Shown here: positions 11,457 through 24,500 of the stretch, piece by piece
How positions within the stretch are numbered: position 1 is the first letter of the stretch
How the letters are laid out: each line of letters opens with the position of its first letter
DNA from: Tubiluchus corallicola
Taxonomy: Eukaryota > Priapulida > Priapulimorpha > Priapulimorphida > Tubiluchidae
NCBI GenBank assembly: GCA_030141605.1
Contig: JAQGDQ010000206.1
Coordinates: forward strand, 1 to 64,000
Length of the DNA stretch: 64,000 nt
Direction: 5' to 3'
Made by a program: the position numbers and the translations under genes
The notes under the pieces: generated by a model
The model's database searches: none
Told to the model about the DNA's origin: nothing
What the model saw: only the letters and a program-made list of their open reading frames with translations

Positions 11457-11876
11457 GCAATCTTTGCACATGCCCAGGCAGAGCAGTTACCTCAGGGGCC
11501 CCACGAGCATGGGGACCCATTGTTAATCCATGTACATTGTTTTCAAGATTAATGTTACATTGTGCAAACGTCTGTGTTGATTCATCTTTGCTGTACAGCA
11601 TATTTTTTAATGTTTAAACACTTATTTTGTTCAAAGTACCAGTACAATAAATATATGTTTAATTTTATCGACTATTTACATTTTTATTCCTGTGAGTGGT
11701 TGTGTAGGTAAGGGTCCCCAGTGCACTGCTTTGTCCGGGGACCTATAACGCTGTTAAGACGGCCCTGTTTACGATAAATCGAGTATATACAAATACGTAA
11801 AAGCAATTTAAAATTTACCTACTTACATGTTTTTATAATGTTTTAACTTGAAAATTTGTTGTTTTATTTTTTCTAG
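11457..11876. other. spacer with a single hAT-like terminus
   Basis: Positions 11710-11769 read GGTCCCCAGTGCACTGC... to AAGACGGCCCTG. This looks like the right end of a hAT-class element, but no matching left end was found. AAAATTTGTTG and a T-rich tract then lead into the splice acceptor at 11876. Confidence 0.4.
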
Positions 11877-11982
11877 AATGTGAAGATTTAGTGGTGAAAG
11901 CGCAGGTGTTGGCCGGCGGAAGAGGAAGAGGCCATTTTGCTGCGCCCAGCAGATTGAAGAGCGGAATTAAGATCGTATTTTC
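11877..11982 (+). CDS. SUCLA2: SUCLA2 exon (first in window)
   Basis: Follows a pyrimidine-rich TTTTATTTTTTCTAG and ends at GTAAGT. It starts with two bases of a split codon, then reads [20 protein letters not shown]... [18 protein letters not shown] carries the lysine and glycine loop of the ATP-grasp nucleotide site. AAPSR is a small insertion compared with the usual form at this loop. Confidence 0.93.
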
Positions 11983-12536
11983 GTAAGTGATTCTCTTGTG
12001 TTCAAACTTTGCCGTCTTCATTTGTCCGGAAACTTCCATGCTAAACGGGAAGAAAAGGGAATTTTACAGAGAGTTTCAGCAAGCTTTTCGTACAATTCTC
12101 TGTGTTGCTGTCTACTGTAGACATCACATCATTTTCATATCATTTTCTAACATATTTCTTTTTCTTTTTTCTCTTGCCCGTATTGTATTAAAAAGCAGTA
12201 ATTTCTTCAAACCATTTTAGACTGGATTATATAACATCCTTCATATTGTATAATGAAATATGATGATTATATAATGAAATATATAATGATTATATAATGC
12301 ATGTTACTTAGTATTACGCTTACCTGTTTGAAAGATTTATGTAACTAGAAAAGAAAATTGTTAGCCATTTAAAATATTCGTACTAGCGGTTAAGATATCA
12401 CTGTTTCACTATCCCAGTGTGCAACACCGCACCACGAAAGAACACCGCACCAAAGATTTTACCAAATTAGAATACTTATTTCACAATGCATAACAACCAT
12501 AAAATACATATTTATCATTTTTATATACATATATGC

Positions 12537-12574
<38 letters not shown>

Positions 12575-15500
12575 TTATATACATTAACATTATTTTATAT
12601 TATAAATCTTACTCACAAAATACCATAATTTAAACTTTTGTTTAGTTAATGAAGCGTGCGCTATAAATGCTCTGATTATTATTTCACACTTTACGCAAAG
12701 TTATTTAAAATTTTCAAACTACCTGCCATTAAAACAGCTGCACCTAACGGTCATCGCGAGAGTTAAAATATTAAAAAAAATTGTGTTTCATACAGTGTCG
12801 CTGCTAACACAAGCTTTGTGCGCAATAAGACAACATGTAAATCATGAAGTATTTCAAGACAAACCCTTTTTGCTTTATGTAAGTAAAGGATTTTCTTGTC
12901 GTGGAAAAGAAAGTTTCTGGCATATAGTGTTTCCTCACTTATCGCGGGTGTTCGTTAGTTTGTGATGTCATCAATAGTTGGGCTCGCCCGCCGTTATCAG
13001 AATTTAATTAATTCTAATTCTAATCCTATTATTTAATTATCAGAAACGCTCTTACGGTATTATTGGCATTAAAATGTATACATTTTAAAATTCTTGAGAA
13101 TGGTGTAGTATATGAAAAATCATCCTGTCTTCCTTTAAATTATGGTATATTTCAATAATTATCGTATAAACGGCAACATTGGATATCGTCCATCACTAGC
13201 TATCGCACTATTAAAAATGCAGATTAAACAACTTTTGAAAGAATTAGGGTGCTTCATTTAAAGTACATAATATGTAATATTAATATACAGCGTTCCCTCA
13301 CTTATCGCGGGTGTTCCGTTTCAGGTCCACCCGAGATAAGGGAATTTCCGCGAAGTAGGGAGGCTATACTTATTTTAGTAGTTATACATTGTTTTAAGTC
13401 TTTATAAACCCTCCCCACCGCAGATGAAAACTACGCACACGCGACAGTCGGATGCTAACGTGAAATGGAAGAGCTGAGAGGGGGTAGCTGCGCACAGCAA
13501 AAGAAAACAAATTGCACGGTACCTGAGCCAATCAGCGACTAGGATACAGAGCAGCATTCTCTGGTTGGTCACTTTCCATTAATCAACCAATCGTGTGTTG
13601 TGTACAATCTCACGTCGGCAAGTAGCATCTCAAGCGGGCGCAAGTACTACATTTCGTTTTTGGTGTGTATTCATCCGCCAAATAAATACACTGTTTACTG
13701 TAAATGATAATTTTTTTATGATTTATAATATTTTTTAATGTTAGAATTAATATTTTTAATATATTTTTATACATTTTGTGATTTTTTTATGCAAAATTGA
13801 TCAAATCTATACATTACTGTACAATACGTACTACGCATGAGCAAAAATGCTTTAGACGGAGTACCGCAAAAACCCGCGAAACAGCGAAAATACCGCGATA
13901 AATATTTTACATTAATATTTTTGAAAACCCGCGAAACAGCGAGTCCGCGATAAACGAACCGCAAAGTAGCGAAGGAACACTGTACACTTTAGAATTACCA
14001 TTAAGTCAAAATCATGTTGCAGCAACTTGAGTTCATTATTAATGAACTCATTAACAGTTTCATCATCATCACCGTCATCACCATCAGCATCATCATTTGT
14101 GTGCTTGCAAACCAAAACCGTCCATAAGTCGCCATAGCTAAACTACGCTACGATGCTTCAAAGTAGATGGCACCAAAAATTTGGTCAAATGTCAATATTT
14201 TGTATTTTACAAAAACCAACGCGAAATATATTGGACTTTTATATTCCATCATCAAATTATCAAGAAGCTAGAAAACACTAAAAATTTAATTTTACAACTG
14301 TTTATCCACTTTTCTGACAAAAGACTAGTACTACAATTGTAAAAAACTTGCATTTTCAAACTCACTTTCAAACATTTTCAATAGTAGCTTGCTTCGGGTT
14401 TTTTCTGATGCCAAGCCCAGATCTTTGTCAGGAAGTGCCATCTACTGGATTTATAGATAACATCAATGTGTTCTTGCAAAGTCCATAGCAACCAACATTT
14501 CTGTGGTTGCTAAGTTTTTTTTGGAGATGCCGGGTTTTTTCTCAAGGTTATGTTTTTCAGTGCATAGCCTGCACCTCAACTTCAACGCAGATTATCTCAG
14601 CTTAGATGTAGCATAGAACGATAAGCTTGGTATAAAATGATCCTCATGAAATGGAGATTCGGGTTATGTTATGGGCAAATTACCCAATTACCCATATAAT
14701 TTTGTTTTTTATTTTTCCCGCATGAGGGAGCCAAAAACTAAAGGGGACAAGTGGGCAATTGCTGACAGACTTGACTTGTTATTGCAGAGACTAATTTGTA
14801 ATATGGATAATGCAATTTTTATATGAGAAATTTAATGTCATGTTTCAACCATAAACAGTGTGCTCTTTTTAGCCGGATGAAGTAAGTGATTTTTGTAAAT
14901 CTAAGTATATTTATTAGATAGCAATTTTCTGTGTAATTTTTTTGTTCAAATTTCTGTATTTTTTGTTCAAATTGCATTACTGCAAATTTTATGTATTCTT
15001 TTGTTTTTCTCCTTTAGAAAATAAAGACTGCAGTAAACACCTTATGAAAGGAACTGTCGTGTTTTGCTAATCTAGAAAAGCTTAATTGCCGACTTATGGA
15101 CGATTTTGCTATGCAAACACACGTTTTATCCTGTTATCATTAATTATCATTATTGTTGTTACTATTCATAATCGCAATTGCTTAAATGATGTTGCAAAAA
15201 ATTACTACGAAAAATACCTGCTGTACATTACTCAAAATTTATTCTTTTATGAAGCCCGGACGAAGCCCGGGAGATTGCATCACAGATGATTGGTTACAAG
15301 CTGATCACGAAGCAGACAGGAGAACAGGGCCGCATCTGTAAACAGGTGATGGTGTGCGAGAGGCGGTACACGAGGCGGGAGTACTATTTCGCCATTACGA
15401 TGGAGCGGAAATATGTGGTACGTTGCTATACTTTCAGTGTGTAGTATGTCTGCGAGAAATACGCTGTTATCGACTCGGCATCGTTCTCATTAAATCTGTC

Positions 15501-18500
15501 GTTCTGTGTTATTTGTTTGTGTGTTGCATACACTTCTGTTGTTCTGTGTTATTTGTTTGTGTGTCGCATACTTGTTATTGTTTTGGTTTCTGTTATATAC
15601 AGGGTGGGCACAAAAAGTAAACCCACTTCTGTCATTCTGTGTTATTTGTTTGTGTGTCGCATACTTGTTATTGTTTTGGTTTCTTTTATATACAGGGCGG
15701 GCACAAAAAGTAAACCCACTTCTGTCGTTCTTTGTTATTTGTTTGTGTGTCACATACTTGTTATTGTTTTGGTTTCTTTTATATACAGGGCGGGCACAAA
15801 AAGTAAACCCACTTCTGTCATTCTGTGTTATTTGTTTGTGTGTCGCATACTTGTTATTGTTTTGGTTTCTTTTACATACAGGGTGGGTACAAAAAGTAAA
15901 CCCACTTCTGTTGTTCTGTGTTGTTATTGTTTTGGTTTCTTTTACATACAGGGTGGGTACAAAAAGTAAACCCACTTCAAAATGGCATAAAGTCTGGAAT
16001 TTCTAGTGACTTTAGTTAATTTGATTATAACTATGAATGCTAGTATGTTCGTAAACCATTGAGCTGAAGAAAGGAGTATTAATTCCAGGTCTCCGGTTCA
16101 AATTCCGGCTGGTTCACAATTTTTCAGCATCTCCTTTTTTCATTACTCAATTCGCGTAGTGAGTTGGAGAAAGAAAAGAGATCTTCAAATTTTGCATTTT
16201 TCCTTTTGAAAACTTGGTATTATTCGTAATACATGCATCTATTTTTGCGCAAAAAAGTTTTAAAATTTCAGATAAATTTGAAAAATTTTAAAAGTGTTTG
16301 CTATTTTGTGTCCACCCTGTATACGATCCTTCATTGTTTGGCATCTATCGTGCATTTTAAAACTATGACTAAAGCCTTCTTTTTTATCTTTGGCTGAAAT
16401 TGTTTTCAGAAGATTGCGAAACTTGTTCAAGTTCATTTTTACACGTGCATGTAATTGGTAACGGCTAAACGGCTACGGCTAATCGACTGCCTGGCTGAAC
16501 TAGCAGCTGGCTGAAAACTTTTTCGGCAACAACAAGTGCATGCTTACATACTTCTTGGTTTTCTCAAGTTTATTTCAATGCCGCTAATGGCTCTCTGTTA
16601 ATTGCATTAATTGTGCATATGAAAAGGAAGATATCTGGAACTTTGATTACATCTCTGCTTGGCTGCGCAGTATTTTTGCATAAAGTTTGAGCAGTATTTT
16701 TACCTCGGGGATTGCACTTAAAAAATAAAATAAGAATAGTTATTTCACACTGCATAACAACCATAAAATACATATTTATCATTTTATATACATATATGCA
16801 TTATATACATTAACATTATTTTATTAGAAACCAACACATTCGTATAATAATTCAATTTTCTATCGTCGTAAATGGCAAATCTGATAATTTTTAATTACCT
16901 GGTACATGCACATTAATTAATTAATTATATTAGTAACAATCCTGAGAGGGTGGCTGACCTCGATAAGTTATAGTTCTTTCGCCATATTAGTAAAAATTCT
17001 GAGAGGGTGGCTAACCTCGATAACTCATAGTTCTTTCGCCACCCTTTCACCACTAATCAATAATTACTTTTGCGCTTTGTAATATTATTGTATGTTGTAC
17101 AGAATTATAAATCACTTAGTTGTGTATATTGCTATTTTAAAAATGGTGGTAAACTAATAAACTTGCTTACTTACATATGCAAAAATGGTGTCACTTTAAA
17201 TAAAACTTAGATCACATTGTGAGGAGGAAGAATGAGTAATCTGTCTAGTCTCCCGCAGAGCAATTATTATACAGTAATTTATGTAACTTAAAGAATTACA
17301 CAGACTAAATTTGAGCTAGTATTTTATACTAAACACGAACAATTGTTTCAAGAAATAACAAGTATCATTTAATTTATGCTCGAGCAAATATGGCATGTAA
17401 TATTTAGAAAGAGCAACACTTGGTCTTTTCACATATCTCTTTGCCTCTGTTCTTAATGATTATTTTCCACATCCCGAAACCAAACATCTGATTCTCTTTC
17501 ACTTTTTTCATCTTTCTGTTGCACTCTCTTAATGTTTGGAACTTTTGTGTTTTAGTTGTTACATTATTGATTTTTGAGTAACTTGCATTTCTTTCTCTCA
17601 TTTTGCATGCGGTGTGTGACTCGCGGGAAACTTCCGGATTTAGAACGGGCAAGAGATAAGTATTTCCCACTTTGTCGTCTGCGGTGGCGTGCAGTGACTT
17701 AGCGAAACAACGCATGCAATAACAACTAGGGGAACACGGGGGAGCGCTGTACGCTTCTAAGTCGGTGTACGATGCGTTTTCCGTGCTTTAGAGATCGTTT
17801 TAGTAACTAAAAATCTAAAAATTCCTACTGTTTCGTATTCTAAAGTTAAATAATTGATCTAGAAATTCCTACTGTTTCGTATTCTAATGTTAAATAATTG
17901 ATCTAGAAATTCCTACTGTTTCGTATTCTAAAGTTAAATAATTGGTCTAGAAATTCCTACTGTTTCGTATTCTTAAGTTAAATAATTGATCCTGAAATTC
18001 CTACTGTTTCGTATTCTAAAGTTAAATAATTGATCTAGAAATTCCTACTGTTTCGTATTCTAAAGTTACATAATTGATCTAGAAATTCCTACTGTTTCGT
18101 ATTCTAAAGTTAAATAATTGATCTAGAAATTCCAACTGTTTCGTATTCTAAAGTTAAATAATTGATCTAGAAATTCCTACTGTTTCGTATTCTAATGTTA
18201 CATAATTGATCTAGAAATTCCTACTGTTTCGTATTCTAAAGTTAAATAATTGATCTAGAAATTCCTACTGTTTCGTATTCTAAAGTTAAATAATTGATCT
18301 AGAAATTCCTACTGTTTCGTATTCTAAAGTTAAATAATTGATCTAGAAATTCCCACTGTTTCGTATTCTAAAGTTAAATAATTGATCTAGAAATTCCTAC
18401 TGTTTCATATTCTAAAGTTAAATAATTGATCTAGAAATTCCTACTGTTTCGTATTCTAAAGTTAAATAATTGATCTAGAAATTCCTACTGTTTCGTATTC

Positions 18501-21500
18501 TAAAGTTAAATAATTGATCTAGAAATTCCTACTGTTTCGTATTCTAAAGTTACATAATTGATCTAGAAATTCCCACTGTTTCATATTCTAAAGTTAAATA
18601 ATTGATCTAGAAATTCCTACTGTTTCGTATTCTAAAGTTAAATAATTGATCTAGAAATTCCTACTGTTTCGTATTCTAAAGTTAAATAATTGATCTAGAA
18701 ATTCCTACTGTTTCGTATTCTAAAGTTAAATAATTGATCCTGAAATTCCTACTGTTTCATATTCTAAAGTTAAATAATTGATCTAGAAATTCCCACTGTT
18801 TCGTATTCTAAAGTTAAATAATTGATCTAGAAATTCCCACTGTTTCGTATTCTAAAGTTAAATAATTGATCTAGAAATTCCTACTGTTTCGTATTCTAAA
18901 GTTAAATAATTGATCTAGAAATTCCTACTGTTTCGTATTCTAAAGTTAAATAATTGATCTAGAAATTCCTACTGTTTCGTATTCTAAAGTTAAATAATTG
19001 ATCTAGAAATTCCCACTGTTTCGTATTCTAAAGTTAAATAATTGATCTAGAAATTCCTACTGTTTCGTATTCTAAAGTTAAATAATTGATCTAGAAATTC
19101 CTACTGTTTCGTATTCTAAAGTTAAATAATTGATCTAGAAATTCCCACTGTTTCGTATTCTAAAGTTAAATAATTGATCTAGAAATTCCTACTGTTTCGT
19201 ATTCTAATGTTAAATAATTGATCTAGAAATTCCTACTGTTTCGTATTCTAAAGTTAAATAATTGATCTAGAAATTCCTACTGTTTCGTATTCTAATGTTA
19301 CATAATTGACCTAGAAATTCCTACTGTCTTGTATTCTAAAGTTAAATAATTGATCTAGAAATTCGTTCCCTGTATCGTATTCTACAGTTAAATAATTGAT
19401 CTATTTTCTAAATACAGTTTTTTTTTATTATGATGAGGGTTTTGCTCCCGTAATCCTGGAAGATAAACTTGTAACGCGGAACTTTTGTTGTACACCACAA
19501 AAGCTAATAATAAACCTTTGATATGTGGAATTCATTATAATTAAATATCCACTAATAAAGTCTAATTAAATTTTTAAATTATTAATACAGTTCAGTACTG
19601 AATAATCTATTAATGCACTTTCTAAGTTGCACGTTCGGAAAAATTTAGACACTCGTTCCTCTTGTCTACTGTACTAATACGCAAGATTTCGATAAACGCA
19701 TATGAAATTTTATAATCCTTGTAAAAATTCGCATTAGATATTGTAAAATCAGCTTGGAAAGTCGAAAATTGCATGCGTTGGATGCGAGTGAGAGACTGCA
19801 CGCCACTGAATGTCTGTCTAGAAAGCTCCGTACGATCTCTACGCTTTGTCGTCTTTGTCTTATCCATTTCGCTAGTTTCGTTTGCCGGAGATGGTCGTGG
19901 ATAAGTGTCGCCCCCTTTTAACATTTTCACTTTCAGGTCGTGGGCTTGTGATATGCTGATGGTTTACTGCTTGGTATTGCTGTGCTCTGATTTAATATTT
20001 AATTATTTAATGTTAATGTTAATAATTATTTAATTATTAATGTTTAATTAGGCTGCATTCACAATTTAATTCAGCTAGGCTTCTTTAATTTTTGCATTAG
20101 CGCTTTAAAAAACTGTTGTCTAACATGCTTCTACTGGGCATTTTTTAAAGGAAAGACCAAGTCTTCTGGCAAGTTAGGTTTATTTCCATGTTAAAAAATT
20201 GTTAGAGGGATTTAGTAATAAAAGTTTGATGAACGTGCCTCGTGTTATTAGTAAAATTATTTTAAAGTTGCGATCATTTCATGCTTAATGCTAGGTGCTC
20301 CCATTTTGGTGCCTATTCTTCCACCAGTGACGTCATTTTTTGGCTGAGCAAGAGCAGCGCACTGTCAATTTTCATCAAAAGTATAATGTGCTTTTACAAA
20401 AAGATAAAAACGTTACGATGTTTTTGCATTAACATTAGGCAAACCGCGGAAGTTTGAATTGGCTTAAGCAGTGTGCGCTTATGGAAATATGTGATGTGCT
20501 TAGGGAATGCCACTAAGTCATAATTTTCAAGTGAGCGGCAGCTGCCCTTGCGCCTAAAAATTTCTATACGGCGGCAGTACAAATTAACTTTGCACATTAT
20601 AGACTGCTTTGTTAGATTTTTCTAAGTTTAAGTGCTAACAGTAAAGTAAACCCAACATGCTAAATGACTTGTCTTTTCCTTTAATCTTACAGTTCTGCTG
20701 CAGTTTAGCTTTTTACTTTCTAACTTGCATAAATTAAACTACATTAATTCGGCCTTTTTATTCTCACCTGCGTGTAGGTGCTTTATTATCTGTGCTTTGC
20801 TTTTACAAAATTCGATTTTTTTAACTCAAACTCAGACGGTGTAATTTGTATTGATGTATGATTTACAGATATCTATAAATCAGATAAATTTGTTTATTAT
20901 CATGCCAAAAGCATCTTATATAAAGTTTATTAATGTTTAACTTGTCAAGTACTGAAATATTAATAATAAATTTTTTTTCAAAATTCTCCAAATATAATAG
21001 GAAGAATGATAGCAATTGTGATTTCGTCAAAGTTTCATTTCTTTTGGAAAACAGATTAAAATTTATGACTGCTTCATTTTTGCTAATCCCAGTTACGCCA
21101 AGAAATCATAGCATTTTCATTTTTTCATTTAATGTGGATTCTGTATACTGTTGACTATGCTAGTTGCTTATGTATCGTATTTTTTAATTTGAGGGTCCGG
21201 TGTTGGTCGGCAGCACCACCGGCGGGGTGAACATAGAGGAAATAGCTAAGGAGAACCCGGATGCGATCATCACGCTTCCGATCGACTTCATGAAAGGTCT
21301 TCAGATGGAGGACGCTCTAAGTTTTGCGGAAAAGATGGGCTTCGGGCACAACCAACAGCAAAAGGTAAGTTTTGAATTTTTGTAGTAAAAACTTTAAATT
21401 TTGGTAATAAATGTTAAATTTTGATTAGTAAACATTGAATTTCAGTAGTAAACTTTAATTTTTGGTTAGTAAGCTCTGCATTTTGCTTAGTAAACTTTAA

Positions 21501-24500
21501 ATTTTGGTTAGTAAGCTCTGCATTTTGCTTAGTAAACTTTAAATTTTGGTTAGTAAGCTTTGTATTTTCCTTAGTAAACTTTAACTTTTGGTAATAAATG
21601 TTAAATTTTGATTAGCAAACTTTGAATTTCGGTAGTAAACTTTAAATTTCGCTTAGTAAGCATTGCATTTTGCTTAGTAAACTTTAAATTTTGGTAATAA
21701 ATGTTAAATTTTTATTAGTAAACATTGAATTTCAGTAGTAAACTTTAATTTTTGGTTAGTAAGCATTGCATTTTGCTTAGTAAACTTTAAATTTTGGTAA
21801 TAAATGTTAAATTTTGATTAGTAAACTTTGAATTTTAGTAGTAAACTCTAAATTTTGATTAGTAAACTTTGAATTTCAGTAGTAAACTTTAAATTTTGGT
21901 TAGTAAGCTTTGCATTTTGCTTAGTAAACTTTAAATTTTGGTAATAAATGTTAAATTTTGATTAGTAAACTTTGAATTTCAGTAGTAAACTCTAAATTTT
22001 GATTAGTAAACTTTGAATTTCAGTAGTAAACTTTAAATTTTGGTTAGTAAGCATTGCATTTTGCTTAGTAAACTTTAAATTTTGGTAATAAATGTTAAAT
22101 TTTGATTAGCAAACTTTGATTAGTCACATACATCTCGCATCACTGAAGGAGTTTCTTACATACCGTTTGCACTGAATGTGTAGCAATAATCCATAAAAAT
22201 ATGGGTAAAAGTACAGGCCTAGATACACCCTCTAGATATGACTCAACTTCGGCTATAAGGGATGGTTTTTCCCGGTCCGGAGGTGTCCCTTATATCCGAG
22301 GTTGACTGTATTACAATAGCGTTGGCTGCGAGCCACACAAACTGCATTGTCTGGTTCACTTAACCTATGACCTTTTCACTTACTTATTCAATTGGTAAGT
22401 TTTGAATTTCATTTTACATGAAATATTTATTTATCCAGGCCGCTGAACAGTTTATGAAGCTGTATGAGCTATTCATGAAGTACGACGCGACGATGATCGA
22501 GATAAACCCGATGGCAGAGGACGTCACGGGAGAAAGTGAGACAGAATATTTTCAATGCGAATAAGTTAATTAAGTGTTAATAAATGTCATGATTACGTTA
22601 GATTTCAACAAGTTTATTCAGAGACGATCGTTTCGGCTACTGTAGCCATTATCAAACTATAAATCAAGTTAAAGAGAAGAAGAAATAATACATTAATGAT
22701 ACAAAAGCAGAAACTGAAACTGCAAACAACAGATTAGAATTTAATTTATCAACTTATGAAGCCACTCAGTTTTTAATACGCAGCTGTCATCTGCGGTGCT
22801 TTGTCCCACTTTATCTGCTTCCGTGTTTCGAAATTTGTTTGACTACATTCCACGGGGTCTGTAGTGGTCCTGGTGGATTTAATCTCTTGTCACTTTCACT
22901 TTGACATGCTGCTGGTTTCCCATATTGTAGTTCGCACGTGTTGTAAATTATGCAAAATGTAGATGTTGTGTTTTATTCTTATAACGCTTACTGCTGTGGT
23001 TGTTCATTATTTAGACCTGACTAGCTCTTTTCCTGTTGTGTTCTTTTTTGGTTCTCATGTGTTAGGTAAAAATTTTGTATGTTTCTTTGCAATTTATTCT
23101 GTTACAATCAGTTTATTTTGATAAGTTAAATTCTATTTTTCTTTGTGCCTTTATATCATTAATTGTTTTTTTTTATTCTTCTTTTTGGCTTGATTTATAG
23201 CAGGATAATGGCTTCAATCTGAAACGATCGTCGCTCAATAAACATGGCTGGCCCTTTTGTTTACATTGGATTTTATTGTATGTCTGTAAAGGCATTGTAT
23301 AGAATCAGATTGAAAAACTTTTCGAATCGAATCGAGTTTGATTGGAATAAGAATTCCCATTCCTTGTAATCGCAATCCCGGTGGATGTATTCGGAATCTG
23401 GATCTGGGTGGATGTATTCGGAATCTGGATCTGGGTGGATGTAATCGGAATCTGGATCTGGGTGGATGTAATCGGAATCTGGGTCTGGGTGGATGTAATC
23501 GGAATCTGGATCTGGGTGGATGTAATCGGAATCTGGGTCTGGGTGGAGGCTGTTACACCTCCTAGTTTTTAAACTGATATTTTTGAGTATCGATTTTGAT
23601 GACTTTTAGCTTAGAGTCAGTGGCGCTTTGAAATGTATTTTTTGGTGATTGTTTAGCCGTCAAACGAGTTAATTTTTTGAGCAAATGGAAGTGAAAACTA
23701 CAAATTACGTCGCACATTTTTTATGCCTTAGTATAAAAACAGTTTCATACCCTGGTGTTGTTACAATCTTTAGTGTATTGTGGTGTTATGCTAACCTTTA
23801 TGCTGTAATGTGTAAATATTCAATCTTTATAATTGCAAAAATAATCTGAATCTGATTCTAAATTCTAAATTATTTCTTCAGTCTTATGCATGGATGCCAA
23901 GTTCAATTTTGACGACAATGCCAGCTACCGGCAGCAGGACTTATTTAAGTTGAAAGACTGGAGTCAGGATGATCCGCGTGAAGTGGAGGCGGCTAAGCAT
24001 AATTTGAACTACATCCATCTAGACGGAACGATAGGATGCCTTGGTAAGCGACGTATAGTAAGTCGCTTAACGATGATAAAACATGAAATATCCAACACTC
24101 ACTGACAGACTTAATTTATGTAAATTCCTGCATTTAATTGCTTCTAAGATGAAACTGTAAGATATTAAAGTGCCAGTAATATTTTAGCCACATTCTTTTC
24201 AATTAGGAAAACAGCGGACGGCTGTACAGCAGACATAACCTCACACAAGCAGTTTTCTCAGCAATAACTACCCATTCATTTAGCAGGCTTAACTTATTAG
24301 GACAAATACATACTGTGACCGTGTGACAATTTAGCTACATTTACGCGTGTGCATGCCAGTACAGTTTCACTTCAGTCTGTGTAACAGTCGCTACAGTTAA
24401 CAGTTGATCATTGGGTGTTGTGGCTCAGAACTGTGCTCCAGCAAAACACGAATTTAAGCGAAACATCGTCAAACGAATCACGTCAGCCGTTAATCTGGAA

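Noticed and set aside
10649-11552. Eight overlapping 68-74 codon frames (MCIVNLGF...)
   Set aside because: Exactly 97 bp apart and shifting frame with each unit; a product of the minisatellite.
13767-13964. Recurring frame [19 protein letters not shown] in four places
   Set aside because: It is the terminal region of a MITE family; all copies are non-autonomous and the frame matches no transposase.
15354-15620. 88-codon frame overlapping a SUCLA2 exon
   Set aside because: A different frame from the true exon at 15255-15417; runs into the 93-bp array.
16060-16125. Possible tRNA (GGTTCAAATTCCGGCTGGTTCA)
   Set aside because: Only a 3'-half resemblance; no acceptor, D or anticodon stems could be formed, and it lies inside a mariner-like MITE.
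23338-23565. Repeat protein (GGCNRNLDL)n
   Set aside because: 27-bp minisatellite without gene context; no splice signals.
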